A stretch of 64,000 nt of DNA, from the NCBI RefSeq assembly GCF_003315595.1, contig NZ_QNQU01000010.1, positions 171,152 through 235,151 on the forward strand, given 5' to 3'. A program made the translations under genes and the position numbers. The notes beneath the pieces are model-generated. The model made no database searches. It worked only from the letters and a program-made list of their open reading frames with translations, and had not been told where the DNA came from. This DNA comes from Pedobacter miscanthi (lineage in GTDB: Bacteria; Bacteroidota; Bacteroidia; Sphingobacteriales; Sphingobacteriaceae). Shown here in pieces: positions 1 through 9,017 of this stretch (position 1 is the stretch's first letter; each line of letters begins with the position of its first letter).

Positions 1-348
1 ATCTATGGCATAACAACCTGCCGTCAAACCCAGAAAGCTTTGGCCTGGCTGAGGAAAAACAATATAGATTTCATTTTCCATGACTACAAAAAAATAGGCA
101 TCACCGAAGATAAGCTCTCGGAATGAGACAATAAAGTAGGCTATGATATATTTTTTAACAAAAAGGGATCAGCATACAAACAACTGGATAGTAAGGCAAA
201 AGAGGGGCTTAAAAAGAAAGCCGATATACTTGCCATGCTTCACAGCAATCCCCTGCTCATCAAAAGACCGGCAATAGAGGACGGAGATTTCCTATATTTT
301 GGATTTGACGAGACCAGTTGCGAAAATCACTTTTTCCATCAACCCTAA
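1..348 (+). pseudogene. ArsC/Spx/MgsR-family protein, cut by window edge and by a nonsense codon
   Basis: Frame 1 reads IYGITTCRQTQKALAWL and onward to a TAA at 346-348. This is the thioredoxin-like fold opening of ArsC/YffB/Spx-type proteins, with the Cys of the TTCR motif near the start. An in-frame TGA at 124-126 interrupts it after KLSE. Relatives have Trp at about this point, before a KVGYDIFFNKKG-like stretch that is intact here, so a TGG-to-TGA change is the simplest explanation. The start codon lies left of the window. The 3' half (127-348) is otherwise well preserved, which suggests a recent loss or a sequencing error. Family assignment is by motif recall, and substrate (arsenate or regulatory) cannot be told. 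Confidence 0.7.
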
Positions 349-360
349 TAAAGATAAAAT

Positions 361-999
361 ATGAAAATTCTTATCATAGGTTCGACCGGTTTTGTCGGAT
401 CAAAAATTGTGATTGAAGCACTATCCAGAGGCCATCAAATCACCGCCATCGCCAGAAACCCTGAAAAACTACCTGTTTCTCCCTTATTGAACACAATTAA
501 TGTAGATATTTTCCAGACCGAAGCACTAGCCCAGGCAATCGCAGGTCATGATGCGGTGATCAGTGCCTATAACCCAGGGTGGGGAAATCCTGATATCTAT
601 AACCTTTTTCTGAAAGGTTCATCTTCGATCCAGGAGGCCGTTAAAAAATCCGGGGTCAGGCGCCTACTCATCATAGGAGGAGCCGGAAGTTTGTTTATTG
701 GCGGAAAACAGATTGTGGATCTGGAAGGATTCCCAGCTGAAATTAGACCAGGGGCAACTGCTGCCAGGGAATACCTGAACATCATAAAAACAGAGCAAGA
801 TCTGGATTGGACAGTTCTAAGCCCACCAGGAATTCTTGAACCCGGGGAAAGGACAGGAAAATTCAGAATCGGTCTGGATGAGCCGGTACGTGATGAGCAA
901 GGCAAAAGTGCCATTTCCATTGAGGATTTAGTGGTGGCATTACTGGATGAGCTCGAAAAGGGAAACCATATCAGACAACGCTTTACCGTAGCCTATTAA
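361..999 (+). CDS. NAD(P)-binding oxidoreductase, NmrA/SDR-like (YwnB type)
   Basis: The protein has 212 residues. It opens with a Rossmann dinucleotide-binding motif, GSTGFVGSKIV (residues 7-17), followed by an Arg in IARNPEKL typical of NADP-preferring members. The central RLLIIGGAGSLF segment and C-terminal ISIEDLVVALLDELE match the NAD(P)H-binding, NmrA-like atypical SDR family. These proteins lack the usual YxxxK catalytic pair, as here, and many act as redox sensors or flavin reductase-like enzymes; the substrate cannot be predicted. It begins 12 bp after the stop of the upstream pseudogene, so the two were probably co-transcribed. A strong hairpin follows directly. Confidence 0.85.
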   Translation: MKILIIGSTGFVGSKIVIEALSRGHQITAIARNPEKLPVSPLLNTINVDIFQTEALAQAIAGHDAVISAYNPGWGNPDIYNLFLKGSSSIQEAVKKSGVRRLLIIGGAGSLFIGGKQIVDLEGFPAEIRPGATAAREYLNIIKTEQDLDWTVLSPPGILEPGERTGKFRIGLDEPVRDEQGKSAISIEDLVVALLDELEKGNHIRQRFTVAY

Positions 1000-1036
1000 A
1001 ATCCTGCGATGGGCCGGTTGGCCCATCGCAGGATTT
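999..1036. terminator. Bidirectional terminator hairpin
   Basis: A perfect 17-bp inverted repeat (999-1015 with 1020-1036) has a GGTT loop. Its A-rich left and T-ending right flanks serve the + gene ending at 999 and the - gene ending at 1039. Confidence 0.85.
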
Positions 1037-1038
1037 CC

Positions 1039-1383
1039 TTAAAGAATGTAGAAAACTATCAGCGCCAGGTTGATTATAAGGCCCAGGTAAAATAAGCTTA
1101 CTGTTGTCCTTATCCCAGCCCCTCCCATATTGGCGATCAGGTTTGCGAAAAAATTAATGATAGTTATGGCAAGTACTAAAACCGGAGCCCCAAAATAGCC
1201 TATCAATATGGCGGGCGAAGCCAGGAAAAGAACGCCGTGGATCATTAATGCCAGAAAAAACCACAGAAGGCGGTTTTCATTCTGTTTGTCCAAATGCGAA
1301 ATATAACTTATGTACAGATCACCGGCCAGGTTACTGTTTACCCTTGAGACAGACTTGCTGCCTGAAATTGATTTTGCTTCCAT
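1039..1383 (-). CDS. Small integral membrane protein, unknown function
   Basis: The protein has 114 residues. About 40 polar N-terminal residues are followed by three hydrophobic segments: LLWFFLALMIHGVLFLA, APVLVLAITIINFFANLIA and LFYLGLIINLALIVFYIL. The stop sits beside the 999-1036 terminator. It lies 6 bp downstream of hmp on the same strand, so it is probably the second gene of an hmp operon. A link to nitric oxide stress is inferred only from that position. No family was recognised. Confidence 0.7.
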   Translation of the reverse strand: MEAKSISGSKSVSRVNSNLAGDLYISYISHLDKQNENRLLWFFLALMIHGVLFLASPAILIGYFGAPVLVLAITIINFFANLIANMGGAGIRTTVSLFYLGLIINLALIVFYIL

Positions 1384-1389
1384 ATCAGT

Positions 1390-2595
1390 TTAGTTTAATT
1401 GTAACGATTGAGGTCCAAATTCCTCGTAGTGGATATTGGAGGCATTGACCCCCAATTGTAAAAGATCATTGTACTGTTTTTCGATGAACGGTTTTGGACC
1501 ACAGAGATAAAAGTCAGCATCAGCATTGATTCCCTTTTTTAGTTGTTTTAATTCTACCCAGCCTGAATAATGGTCACCGGTAACCTGACCGTCAGCTGAA
1601 TTGTAAAATATATATTTTTTAAGGGCCTGATCCTGATTGGTCCAGTGAGATACCTGTTTATTGAATGCATGTGCCTCCGGGGTTTTACTTCCGTGAATCC
1701 AGACCTTTTCCCTCATCGATCCTGAATTGATCAACTGTTCCATCATCGCTATCAAGGGTGTCTGACCTACCCCCCCACTGATAAAAACAGCAGGACGATC
1801 ACTATCCTTGAGGGTAAAGACGCCTGAAGGCGAGGACACATCAACCAGATCTCCTTCTGAAATATCATCATGAAAATAATTACTGATCATGCCATTCAGA
1901 TTCGGATCCGATGATAGCTCTTTTTTAACAGAAATCCTGTAGTACTTCCCGTTCGGTGCGGTTGAGATACTATACTGCCTTGGCTGAAAAAGATTTAACT
2001 TGGGCAGAAAAACCTTTACACTGATATATTGACCAGGCTTATGTTCTGCAACCGCCCCACCATCTGCAGGATAGAGATAAAATGATGTGATTTCTGTCGA
2101 TTCTATGATTTTTGATTTTACCAGAAAAGGCCTCCATCCCGACCAGCCGCCAACCTGGCCAATCTTATCCCGATACAATGACGCCTCATGACCAGACATC
2201 AGGTCAGCGAGCTGAAAGTAGGCCACTTCCCAAGCTTTCAGCAGCTTGGCTGTAGCGCCAGATCCAACCACTTCGGCGATTGCGGCAAGCAGGTGTTCGC
2301 CGACAATCAGGTAATGCTCAGGCCGGATACTTAAACTCACATGCTTATGGCCTATACCATCAACCACAGGCATTAGCACCGCAGGGTTATCAATATTGTC
2401 TGCGTAAGCTAAAACTGCCATGGCCAGCGCAGTCTGCTGTTTTCCGTTTTGCTGGTTTCCCATGTTGAATACATTCTTGAGCTCAGGATTATGCTTAAAC
2501 ATCCTCTTGTAAAAATGATCGGTGAGGGCTACCCCATTCTCCCTAAGAAAAGGAACTGTTGCTTTAACCAGGGATTTTTGTTCTTGAGTTATCAT
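1390..2595 (-). CDS. hmp: Flavohemoprotein, nitric oxide dioxygenase
   Basis: The protein has 401 residues, the normal length of Hmp. The N-terminal globin domain (about 1-140) includes a proximal heme His in RPEHYLIVGEHLL. A FAD-binding domain follows with RQYSIS, and an NAD(P)-binding domain with GGVGQTPLIAMM and YLCGPKPF. The enzyme converts NO plus O2 to nitrate in the cytoplasm using NAD(P)H, and so detoxifies NO. The ATG at 2595 gives the canonical start MITQEQKSLVKATVPFL. Upstream lie a -7-like TACTTTTG and a 13-bp inverted repeat, which suggests control by a dedicated regulator. Confidence 0.96.
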   Translation of the reverse strand: MITQEQKSLVKATVPFLRENGVALTDHFYKRMFKHNPELKNVFNMGNQQNGKQQTALAMAVLAYADNIDNPAVLMPVVDGIGHKHVSLSIRPEHYLIVGEHLLAAIAEVVGSGATAKLLKAWEVAYFQLADLMSGHEASLYRDKIGQVGGWSGWRPFLVKSKIIESTEITSFYLYPADGGAVAEHKPGQYISVKVFLPKLNLFQPRQYSISTAPNGKYYRISVKKELSSDPNLNGMISNYFHDDISEGDLVDVSSPSGVFTLKDSDRPAVFISGGVGQTPLIAMMEQLINSGSMREKVWIHGSKTPEAHAFNKQVSHWTNQDQALKKYIFYNSADGQVTGDHYSGWVELKQLKKGINADADFYLCGPKPFIEKQYNDLLQLGVNASNIHYEEFGPQSLQLN

Positions 2596-2654
2596 ATTAT
2601 ATATATTAATATCTTTTTATCTTTTATTAACCGCTGAATTTTGTACTTGACAAA

Positions 2655-2708
2655 CAAAAGTATAAGTAAAAAGCATAATAAAAGACAAAAAAGTATTTTA
2701 TTATGCTT
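2655..2708 (-). promoter_or_regulatory. hmp promoter with 13-bp inverted-repeat operator
   Basis: On the minus strand a TACTTTTG box (2662-2655) fits the Bacteroidota -7 consensus. No good -33 TTTG is at 19-20 bp. Instead a perfect 13-bp inverted repeat (AAGCATAATAAAA, 2671-2683, with its complement at 2696-2708, 12-bp spacer) occupies that region. Activation or repression by an NO-sensing Crp/Fnr or Rrf2-type regulator is an inference. Confidence 0.55.
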
Positions 2709-2766
2709 GATGACACTACCGTGATCTTATACCCGAACTTGTAGATAAATCGCTTAAAAAATTGGT

Positions 2767-3069
2767 CTAATCCTCATCACCTTTTAACCATACATCTTTG
2801 TAAAGATCAGGATGGGATTTAAACAGGCTAGCAACGTAATGACACTCGGGAATCACTTTCATCTTGTTTTTTCTTGCATACGCTACCATTTGGTCAAATA
2901 ATTTTCTCGCGTAGCCTTTTCCCTGCTGGTCCTCATTTACCAGCGTATGTACCGAAGTAAGCACATCTCCGTCGACCTGAACGGCAATTTCACCGGTTCT
3001 CTTTCCATCAACATAGAGGCCGAAAGACTGATCCCCATTCTGGTTAGATTCAAATTTTATGTCAGTCAT
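2767..3069 (-). CDS. Short GNAT-family N-acetyltransferase (YjdJ/NATD1 type)
   Basis: The protein has 100 residues. It carries the minimal acetyl-CoA-binding signature of short GNAT proteins: VHTLVNEDQQGKGYARKLFDQMVAYAR holds the Q/RxxGxG-like loop (QQGKGYA), followed by KVIPECHYVASLFKSHPDL, the usual C-terminal CxYxxxxF pattern of the YjdJ group. It probably transfers an acetyl group from acetyl-CoA to an unknown small molecule or protein in the cytoplasm. It lies 9 bp downstream of the unknown gene at 3079-4083 and is likely co-transcribed with it. Confidence 0.85.
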   Translation of the reverse strand: MTDIKFESNQNGDQSFGLYVDGKRTGEIAVQVDGDVLTSVHTLVNEDQQGKGYARKLFDQMVAYARKNKMKVIPECHYVASLFKSHPDLYKDVWLKGDED

Positions 3070-3078
3070 TTTTCTGTG

Positions 3079-4083
3079 TTATTGATAAAGGTAAATTGAA
3101 TCATAGCGCTCGAGGTCGCTCACCCAACCGGAAATATAGGATTGAACCGCATCAAGGTCTGGCAGGTTTTCATACTTTCCGCATGCGCCGAAGACGATCA
3201 GGCCGAGCGCGATGCTTTGCGGTAAACTGTGACCGAACAAAAGGCCTGCACTATAACCGGAAATAAAATTGACCCTGGCATTATTGCCAAGCTCAACTTC
3301 GGCATTTTCAACCTTTCTGGACAAGATGAACTGTTCCTCATGTGAAATCAAGATAGCGCTACTGGTGGAATATATAAGCAGGCGGGATACCCCTATTGTA
3401 TTGTAGATTGAGAAATACTTCAGTTTGAGCTCAACGACTGTCTGCGTAGACAGATTAAGTTCCGGTCCTACGCCGTTCAATTGTTTCCAGAGGTTAAAAG
3501 CTTCACGCTCGTCCAGGGCTAAGGTTACGCTTCCAGCACCGGAGAATCCGGCCATTACCTCAAGTGCCTGGCCAACATCAAACCGATCTTTTTTTGATGC
3601 GTCCCCCAGGTAGAATATGAATTCGATACCTGGATTTTCAGTTGGTAAAAAAACCTTCGACAGAAGTTCCGGCCACAGCTTGGCAGCGTCTTTAAAATCA
3701 GTCCAGTCATCAAAGGCAACTGTCCGGCATTTGGCGAATATTTCCTTGAGCATAGCGGTGAGCTGGACATTGTGCAGGTAATCTTCAGGGCGCAGATCTT
3801 CATTCCAGAATATTTCGTTTCCAAGCTGATTCAATGCTGTTATGTCATAACCACCGAACAGGGTAAGGCTCCTGATCCCGAAGGCATGGATAATTTCTGG
3901 CAAAATATATTCACGCATCCCAAGTGCATTATTTTTCAACCCCATATTCAATGGATTTGCATAATCTTCCTGGAGAGGCATTTTGAGGTAAACCTTTTCA
4001 GTGGGTTCATTGCTACTGAATTTTAACTGTAAATCCCGAAGAATCGGGCTGGGATTCGTAATCTCCAAATTAAATGTCTTCAT
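3079..4083 (-). CDS. Conserved-looking hypothetical protein, 334 aa
   Basis: No family was recognised. The protein is soluble, with no signal peptide or membrane segment. It has a hydrophobic mid-section (IEFIFYLGDASKKDRFDVGQALEVM) and a C-terminal Gly/Ala-rich region, SGYSAGLLFGHSLPQSIALGL. The ATG at 4083 starts MKTFNLEITNPSPILRDL. It stands first in a minus-strand pair with the GNAT gene and is divergent from the AraC regulator, so a shared control region of about 220 bp lies between them. Confidence 0.6.
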   Translation of the reverse strand: MKTFNLEITNPSPILRDLQLKFSSNEPTEKVYLKMPLQEDYANPLNMGLKNNALGMREYILPEIIHAFGIRSLTLFGGYDITALNQLGNEIFWNEDLRPEDYLHNVQLTAMLKEIFAKCRTVAFDDWTDFKDAAKLWPELLSKVFLPTENPGIEFIFYLGDASKKDRFDVGQALEVMAGFSGAGSVTLALDEREAFNLWKQLNGVGPELNLSTQTVVELKLKYFSIYNTIGVSRLLIYSTSSAILISHEEQFILSRKVENAEVELGNNARVNFISGYSAGLLFGHSLPQSIALGLIVFGACGKYENLPDLDAVQSYISGWVSDLERYDSIYLYQ

Positions 4084-4308
4084 AATATCTATCAGTGTTT
4101 ATACCAAAGTAGCAAGACAACATAAATACCACAAAGCTATACAACTGAATACAAAGGCTTTACATATAAATAATCTAAATAGGTAAGGCGATATATCGTT
4201 ATTAACTACTCATACGCGCGAAATACAAAGAGATAATAGCCCACCATTTTGGAATTGGAAAGAAAAAGAAATCCGGCCCTAATATATTTGATTTATGTAT
4301 TTTTGTGG

Positions 4309-5208
4309 ATGATCCCAGTGATAACATTAAATGGTCTTTACGAGCAAATTGGATTAAAACATCCAGATTCGATATTTTCCGGAAGTTTCAATCTGATCAG
4401 GGTTGAAGACCTTCCCAACAATACTAAATATCCGGGTTACACCAGGAGGGAATTTTTCAAAATCAGTCTGGTAAGGGGAAAGAGCCGGATTGAATATCCT
4501 GACGTCAAATTTAAAATTAACGAACGGGCCCTTGTTTTCACCAACCCCATGCTGCCCTACAAATGGGAAAAGGAAACACCGGACCAGCATGGTTATGTCT
4601 CGCTGTTTACCTCCGGTTTTTTAAAGCGGTTCGGTTCAGTAACAGACTTCGTCTCTTTTAAAGATATCCAGTATAGCGTGATAGAACTGACCGAACATCA
4701 GTATACCCTATTCGAAGATATTTTCATACGTATAAAGGATGAACTTGAGGAGAGCTACTTGCAAAAGTATGAGCTTATAGCCTGCATGATGATGGAAATT
4801 ATCCACCATTCCAACAAAATTACAGGCTACGCGGATCAATCAGCTGCCGCATTGAGTCCTTCCGAAAGAATTGTATCGATTTTCCTCGATCACCTGGAAC
4901 GTGATTTCCTTTCTGCGCAGTCCAGCCAGCGAATCAGGCATGCCTCCCCTTCAGAATATGCCCAAAGGATAGGGGTCCATGTCAATCATCTAAACAAAGT
5001 CCTAAAGCAGCTTACCGGTTTTAGCACTTCAGTGCTCATCGCCCAAAGAATACTTCAAGAGGCAAGCTATCTTCTGGGTAATACCCCAAAGTCGATAAAA
5101 GAAATTTCCTGGATCCTGGGATTTGAGGAGTCGAACCATTTTTCTTCCTTTTTCAAAAAGTACAGTAAGCAAAGCCCCACTGAATTTCGAAAACCCAACG
5201 ATGATTGA
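4309..5208 (+). CDS. AraC-family transcriptional regulator
   Basis: The last 100 residues form an AraC double helix-turn-helix: SEYAQRIGVHVNHLNKVLKQ is the first recognition unit, and IKEISWILGFEESNHFSSFFKKYSKQSPTEFR is the signature second unit. The N-terminal half resembles the cupin-like sensor of Bacteroidota AraC proteins. The open frame begins at a TTG at 4249, but those 20 extra residues are a hydrophobic run. The ATG at 4309 gives MIPVITLNGLYEQIG and the common 300-residue length, so I prefer it. The SDR gene 73 bp downstream is the likely target, a common AraC-oxidoreductase arrangement. Confidence 0.88.
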   Translation: MIPVITLNGLYEQIGLKHPDSIFSGSFNLIRVEDLPNNTKYPGYTRREFFKISLVRGKSRIEYPDVKFKINERALVFTNPMLPYKWEKETPDQHGYVSLFTSGFLKRFGSVTDFVSFKDIQYSVIELTEHQYTLFEDIFIRIKDELEESYLQKYELIACMMMEIIHHSNKITGYADQSAAALSPSERIVSIFLDHLERDFLSAQSSQRIRHASPSEYAQRIGVHVNHLNKVLKQLTGFSTSVLIAQRILQEASYLLGNTPKSIKEISWILGFEESNHFSSFFKKYSKQSPTEFRKPNDD

Positions 5209-5281
5209 TTTTTATACCTGAATGATTCGATACTATATCCCTTCCGGAGATAAAAGTATCGAACTTTGTAATAAAAAAAAT

Positions 5282-6184
5282 ATGTGGACTAAAAATGATA
5301 TTCCCGACTTATCGGGAAAAACAGCAGTTGTCACCGGCGCAAACAGCGGTATTGGTTTTGAAATTGCGCATGCGCTTTTTGAGAAAGGAGCCAATGTGGT
5401 TATCGGATCCAGAAATAGGGATAATGGTGAAAAAGCGATCAGGGAACTGGAAAAAAGAGGTGGGAAAGGAAACCTGCACCTTGAAATCTTAAACCTTGCC
5501 AACTTGAGTGAGGTGAGTCAGTTTGCACAAAATATAGGCAGCAGATACGATCATATAGATATATTGTTTAATAATGCCGGAGTTATGGTCCCACCGGAAT
5601 CAAAAACGGATGATGGATTTGAAATGCAATTCGGAGTTAACTTTCTGGGCCATTTTACCCTGACCGGTCAGTTATACCCATTGATAAAATCAGGTAATGG
5701 CGGAAGGATTGTCAATCTGAGCAGCGGCGCGTTTAAGTCCGTGGAAAGTGTTGATTATGACAACCTGAGACTTGAAAAAGCTTATAATCCCTACCGGGAA
5801 TATGCAGTCAGTAAACTGGCAAACCTTCAGTTCATGAGCCACCTGCAGCTTCTGGCAGATTCAAAGGGAGACGCTATACTTTCACTTGGGGCACATCCAG
5901 GTGTTACGGACACCCCCTTATCCAGATTTATGGCCAAGAGCGATTATGATGCGGCGTTACAACAGTTTGGCCAGCTTATGCCAGCCTGGCAAGGCGCTTT
6001 ACCAGCGCTTTATGCCGGAATTTCTAAAGAGGTCGCGGGCGGGGAATATTTTGGTCCGGATGGAAAAGACGAACTTCGAGGCTATCCCGCAAAGGCGCAA
6101 ATCACCGCAGCGGTAACCGACCAGAAACAGGGAGCATTATTATGGGAATATGCAACGCAGCAAACAGGAATTTCTTTCCCGTAA
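5282..6184 (+). CDS. Short-chain dehydrogenase/reductase
   Basis: This is a classical SDR. The cofactor motif is TGANSGIG (near residue 18), NNAG is in LFNNAGVMVPP, the catalytic Ser is in VNLSSGAFKS, and the YxxxK pair is in YAVSKLANLQ. The extended C-terminus and SRFMAKSDYDAALQQFGQLMPAW resemble the retinol-dehydrogenase/WW-domain oxidoreductase-like group, but the substrate is unknown. The open frame could start at 5222. ATG 5282 gives MWTKNDIPDLSGKTAVVTG, the usual start spacing to the glycine motif. It follows the AraC gene and ends at a clear terminator. Confidence 0.9.
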   Translation: MWTKNDIPDLSGKTAVVTGANSGIGFEIAHALFEKGANVVIGSRNRDNGEKAIRELEKRGGKGNLHLEILNLANLSEVSQFAQNIGSRYDHIDILFNNAGVMVPPESKTDDGFEMQFGVNFLGHFTLTGQLYPLIKSGNGGRIVNLSSGAFKSVESVDYDNLRLEKAYNPYREYAVSKLANLQFMSHLQLLADSKGDAILSLGAHPGVTDTPLSRFMAKSDYDAALQQFGQLMPAWQGALPALYAGISKEVAGGEYFGPDGKDELRGYPAKAQITAAVTDQKQGALLWEYATQQTGISFP

Positions 6185-6196
6185 ATACAACGTAAT

Positions 6197-6237
6197 CTAA
6201 AGGTAACCATCCGTTACCTTTAGTTTACATTTTTTTT
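6197..6237 (+). terminator. Rho-independent terminator of the AraC/SDR unit
   Basis: A perfect 11-bp stem (6197-6207 with 6213-6223), loop CATCC, is followed by TTTACATTTTTTTT on the + strand. Confidence 0.9.
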
Positions 6238-6334
6238 ATCCTAGTAATTTACTGATCTATAGGTTTACCAACACACCATCATCCGTAGTAACATGCTTAA
6301 GTATACGGGGATTGGAAGTATAGATCAATGGTTA

Positions 6335-6783
6335 CTACATAGAAGAGTTTGGTTTTAATAATGATGCTATTCGCTGATCCCTATCTTTTAGGTGATAACT
6401 GGCCATCTTATCGCCAGCTCTTGGGATAACTTTTTTAATTTCTGTTCTTAGCCTGTCCAGATCTACCCTTACAACAGAGTAGAAATCGCTTTCTGTGGCT
6501 TCACCTTGCTTGGTTGTCATCATGCCGATAATATTTTCAAAGCATGCTTTTTGAAGGTTCCTTCTGTACCGATCCAGTTTCAGCGTTTTTGCAGACCCAA
6601 ATTCAGACCAGATGTTATGATGCAAAATACTACATAGTTCTCTAAAGACATTGCTTTTGAACCGAAGCGGGCAATCATTGCGTCCATTTTATTTAATTTA
6701 GCTACGTCAAACAAAGAATTCAACACCCTGGTTTGGGTGTCAGAGATGAAGTCCGGCTCAGCCGGTGGCGCAACCCGGTCCAA
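6335..6783 (-). pseudogene. 3' remnant of a zinc-dependent metalloprotease gene (DUF5117/DUF4953 type), frameshifted
   Basis: Two minus-strand frames abut. The first (about 6783-6600) reads VAPPAEPDFISDTQTRVLNSL. The second (about 6613-6335) reads IWSEFGSAKTL, YRRNLQKACFENIIGMM, VVRVDLDRLRTEIKKVIP and YHLKDRDQRI. The second matches my memory of the C-terminal end of large Bacteroidota DUF4953 proteases (an IWxEL, YRRNLQRAY, then AHLxDxxxRI pattern). One frameshift near 6600-6613 and a stop just upstream (6793-6795) disrupt it. The catalytic HExxH part is absent. It is probably a chromosomal or insertion-scar remnant. Confidence 0.6.
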
Positions 6784-6902
6784 TACTTTTTTTTAGATAA
6801 ACTTTAATTTAGGATGGATTCTGTAACGCTCTTAAACCTGATTTGTGTTTGCAATGAACATTAGTATTCTATATTCCGGTTTCCAAAATCCGTCACAAAC
6901 TC

Positions 6903-9017
6903 CTAGATGTTTTCATAAAAATTGTCCAAGATAAACTCATCAAACTCTTCAATAAATTTACCACATCTTTCAACAATCAACTTTTTACCTACTCGTTTGA
7001 AATTTACTATTGCAGTATCAATATTCATTGTCTCATTAAAATGGATTACATTAACGTGGTGAATTTTTTTGGTAATCATCCTTGGTAGTCCATATTCCTC
7101 CAATTCGAGTACAACACCAGGCATAAAAGCATTTGAGCATTTTGTAATGAAAGGCGTGATATCAATAAAATCCAAAGGATTAATAATTCTGTTTAGCACA
7201 TTAAAATCATGGAGGTAGCTTGCAAAGGAATGGCAAACCTTTTTTTCGAGTGTAAAGAAATCCTCGATTCCAATTTCATCTGGCTCGAGCTCCTTTAACA
7301 AATTACTAATTGATGTTGTCCATTGTTTTGAAAGCACCTGAATATATTTTCTGGCGTCCTTATATTGTTTACCCTCTCTGTCTTCAGCCCACCTGATTGA
7401 TTGTGCATTTAAAAAAATAAGTTTTCCAAGTATATAGTCCCATTTTTCCGGTTTAGCAGCATGCAGCATTTTAAGACTTTTATACTCACCATAATTATCC
7501 TTTAATTCAACGGCAATTTTATAGACAAGTTCCTCATTACTTGTATTAAGCTGATTATGTAAACGAAGGCTTTTATATACACCGGTCCCAAGGATAGCAT
7601 CAATTTTTTCAATGAAAGTTTCTGATTTAGCCTGCTGATCATTGGTGACACCAGAAAGATAGTTGCTATCAGTGATTCCACTAATCAGTGAGCCGTCGAT
7701 TTCAATATTGAGTTGGATACTATCTTGTTCTCTAGTCTTGGGCTCTACAAGCTCGTAAACATTTCCAATAAAATGACGGAACATTCTTCCTGCCCTACCT
7801 TTAATGTTCCTGTAAGAAAGTGGAGTCAGGTTTTGATTGGCCTTTCCGCTTTTGAACGACCAAACAATCACATTTTTAGCAGAAGTGTTCACTCCTTCTA
7901 TTAAAGACGATGTAGAAATGATGGTATCCAGCCCACTTTCCTGATCATCAAATAGAAGCACCTGCAACTGGGTAATAGACCGGTGTAGCCTTCCATTATG
8001 AATTCCAATTCCCCTTAATATCAGATCAGATAGTGTCCATGTCGGATGATAATTTTTTTTGAGCCATTCTGAGAACAGCAAAATCTGCCGTTGATTTCTT
8101 ATGATATATTTCTCCAGAAACAATTCTCTCAATATGTCGATCTCTTTAAAGAGAGCAGCATAAACGAGATTTTTATCTTTCTGACAAATCTTTAACAGAT
8201 GAGTTTTCTTTTTTTCCAGATCGTCATTTATCTCCTTGTATAACTTGTGGCTCTTTAGTACTACGGTATTAAAATCCAACTTTCTTACCGTAACCATGCC
8301 TTTTGTAAATGGATTCTGCTTGATCGTAGAAATATTTGGTGCCAAAAAATACTTCTGTTTTGCCTTATGGTCTAACCTTATCAGTGCCTGCTGCAATTTA
8401 GATGCGCGCTCACTATCATTTTCTTTACTGATTTTGTAAAACTCATCAATAATCAAGAGGTCTATCTCCTCTATTATCTCGACATACATTACAGCACGTT
8501 CCTGGGGAAAAACGAATATATTTCGCTCGCCCAAAGTAATATTGGGCGTCGTGATAATTTTGTAACTATGGGAAAACTTTTTATTTAGCCTTTTCCGTGT
8601 TTCATCAGTTAAGGAGATCGTCGGAACGATTATAACAACATTTTTAGGTGATTTTTGAGCTATGAAAGCATCAATAATAAAACTCTTGCCAAAGCTTGTG
8701 GGTGCACTTAGCGCAATATTTTCACCATTTATCAATCGTCGTAAAACATCGGACTGTTCGATGTGAATAGCCTGACGTTCGCCGCCGGTATCTACCTTGA
8801 ACATCTCTTTTGCAAAACGGTCGCTCCAGTTGGACGTCTTTTCATCAATATACTGATAAAGGCCTACTTCCCTGATCAGCGTATTGATAAGTTCGTCATA
8901 AATTCCATTTGAGTCCTTGATATTCTGAAGAAGTGAAATCGTACTATCCCTCGCCTTAGCGAGTTGATTGTTATTGATGAGTTTATAAATATTCTTGCAC
9001 TCAATGAATGTATCCAT
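6903..9017 (-). CDS. hamB: Hachiman defence helicase HamB
   Basis: This 704-residue superfamily 2 helicase has Walker A PTSFGKS (106-112), a Walker B DEFY box (191-194, replacing DEAH), HNGRLHR (340-346), TSSLIEGVN (369-377) and the motif VI GRAGR (407-411). These are Ski2-like helicase features. Its start shares one base with the stop of the upstream DUF1837 gene (TAATG), and that pairing defines the Hachiman system. In known systems HamB translocates on DNA and holds HamA in check until phage-related or damaged DNA is sensed. The C-terminal 290 residues show no motif I know. The gene is clearly AT-richer than the tra operon. Confidence 0.85.
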   Translation of the reverse strand: MDTFIECKNIYKLINNNQLAKARDSTISLLQNIKDSNGIYDELINTLIREVGLYQYIDEKTSNWSDRFAKEMFKVDTGGERQAIHIEQSDVLRRLINGENIALSAPTSFGKSFIIDAFIAQKSPKNVVIIVPTISLTDETRKRLNKKFSHSYKIITTPNITLGERNIFVFPQERAVMYVEIIEEIDLLIIDEFYKISKENDSERASKLQQALIRLDHKAKQKYFLAPNISTIKQNPFTKGMVTVRKLDFNTVVLKSHKLYKEINDDLEKKKTHLLKICQKDKNLVYAALFKEIDILRELFLEKYIIRNQRQILLFSEWLKKNYHPTWTLSDLILRGIGIHNGRLHRSITQLQVLLFDDQESGLDTIISTSSLIEGVNTSAKNVIVWSFKSGKANQNLTPLSYRNIKGRAGRMFRHFIGNVYELVEPKTREQDSIQLNIEIDGSLISGITDSNYLSGVTNDQQAKSETFIEKIDAILGTGVYKSLRLHNQLNTSNEELVYKIAVELKDNYGEYKSLKMLHAAKPEKWDYILGKLIFLNAQSIRWAEDREGKQYKDARKYIQVLSKQWTTSISNLLKELEPDEIGIEDFFTLEKKVCHSFASYLHDFNVLNRIINPLDFIDITPFITKCSNAFMPGVVLELEEYGLPRMITKKIHHVNVIHFNETMNIDTAIVNFKRVGKKLIVERCGKFIEEFDEFILDNFYENI

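Noticed and set aside
124..126. TGA as selenocysteine
   Set aside because: Relatives have Trp, not Cys, at this place, and no selenocysteine insertion context is seen.
4249..4308. Extra 20 N-terminal residues of the AraC regulator
   Set aside because: They depend on a TTG start and form a hydrophobic run absent from this family. ATG 4309 gives the normal length.
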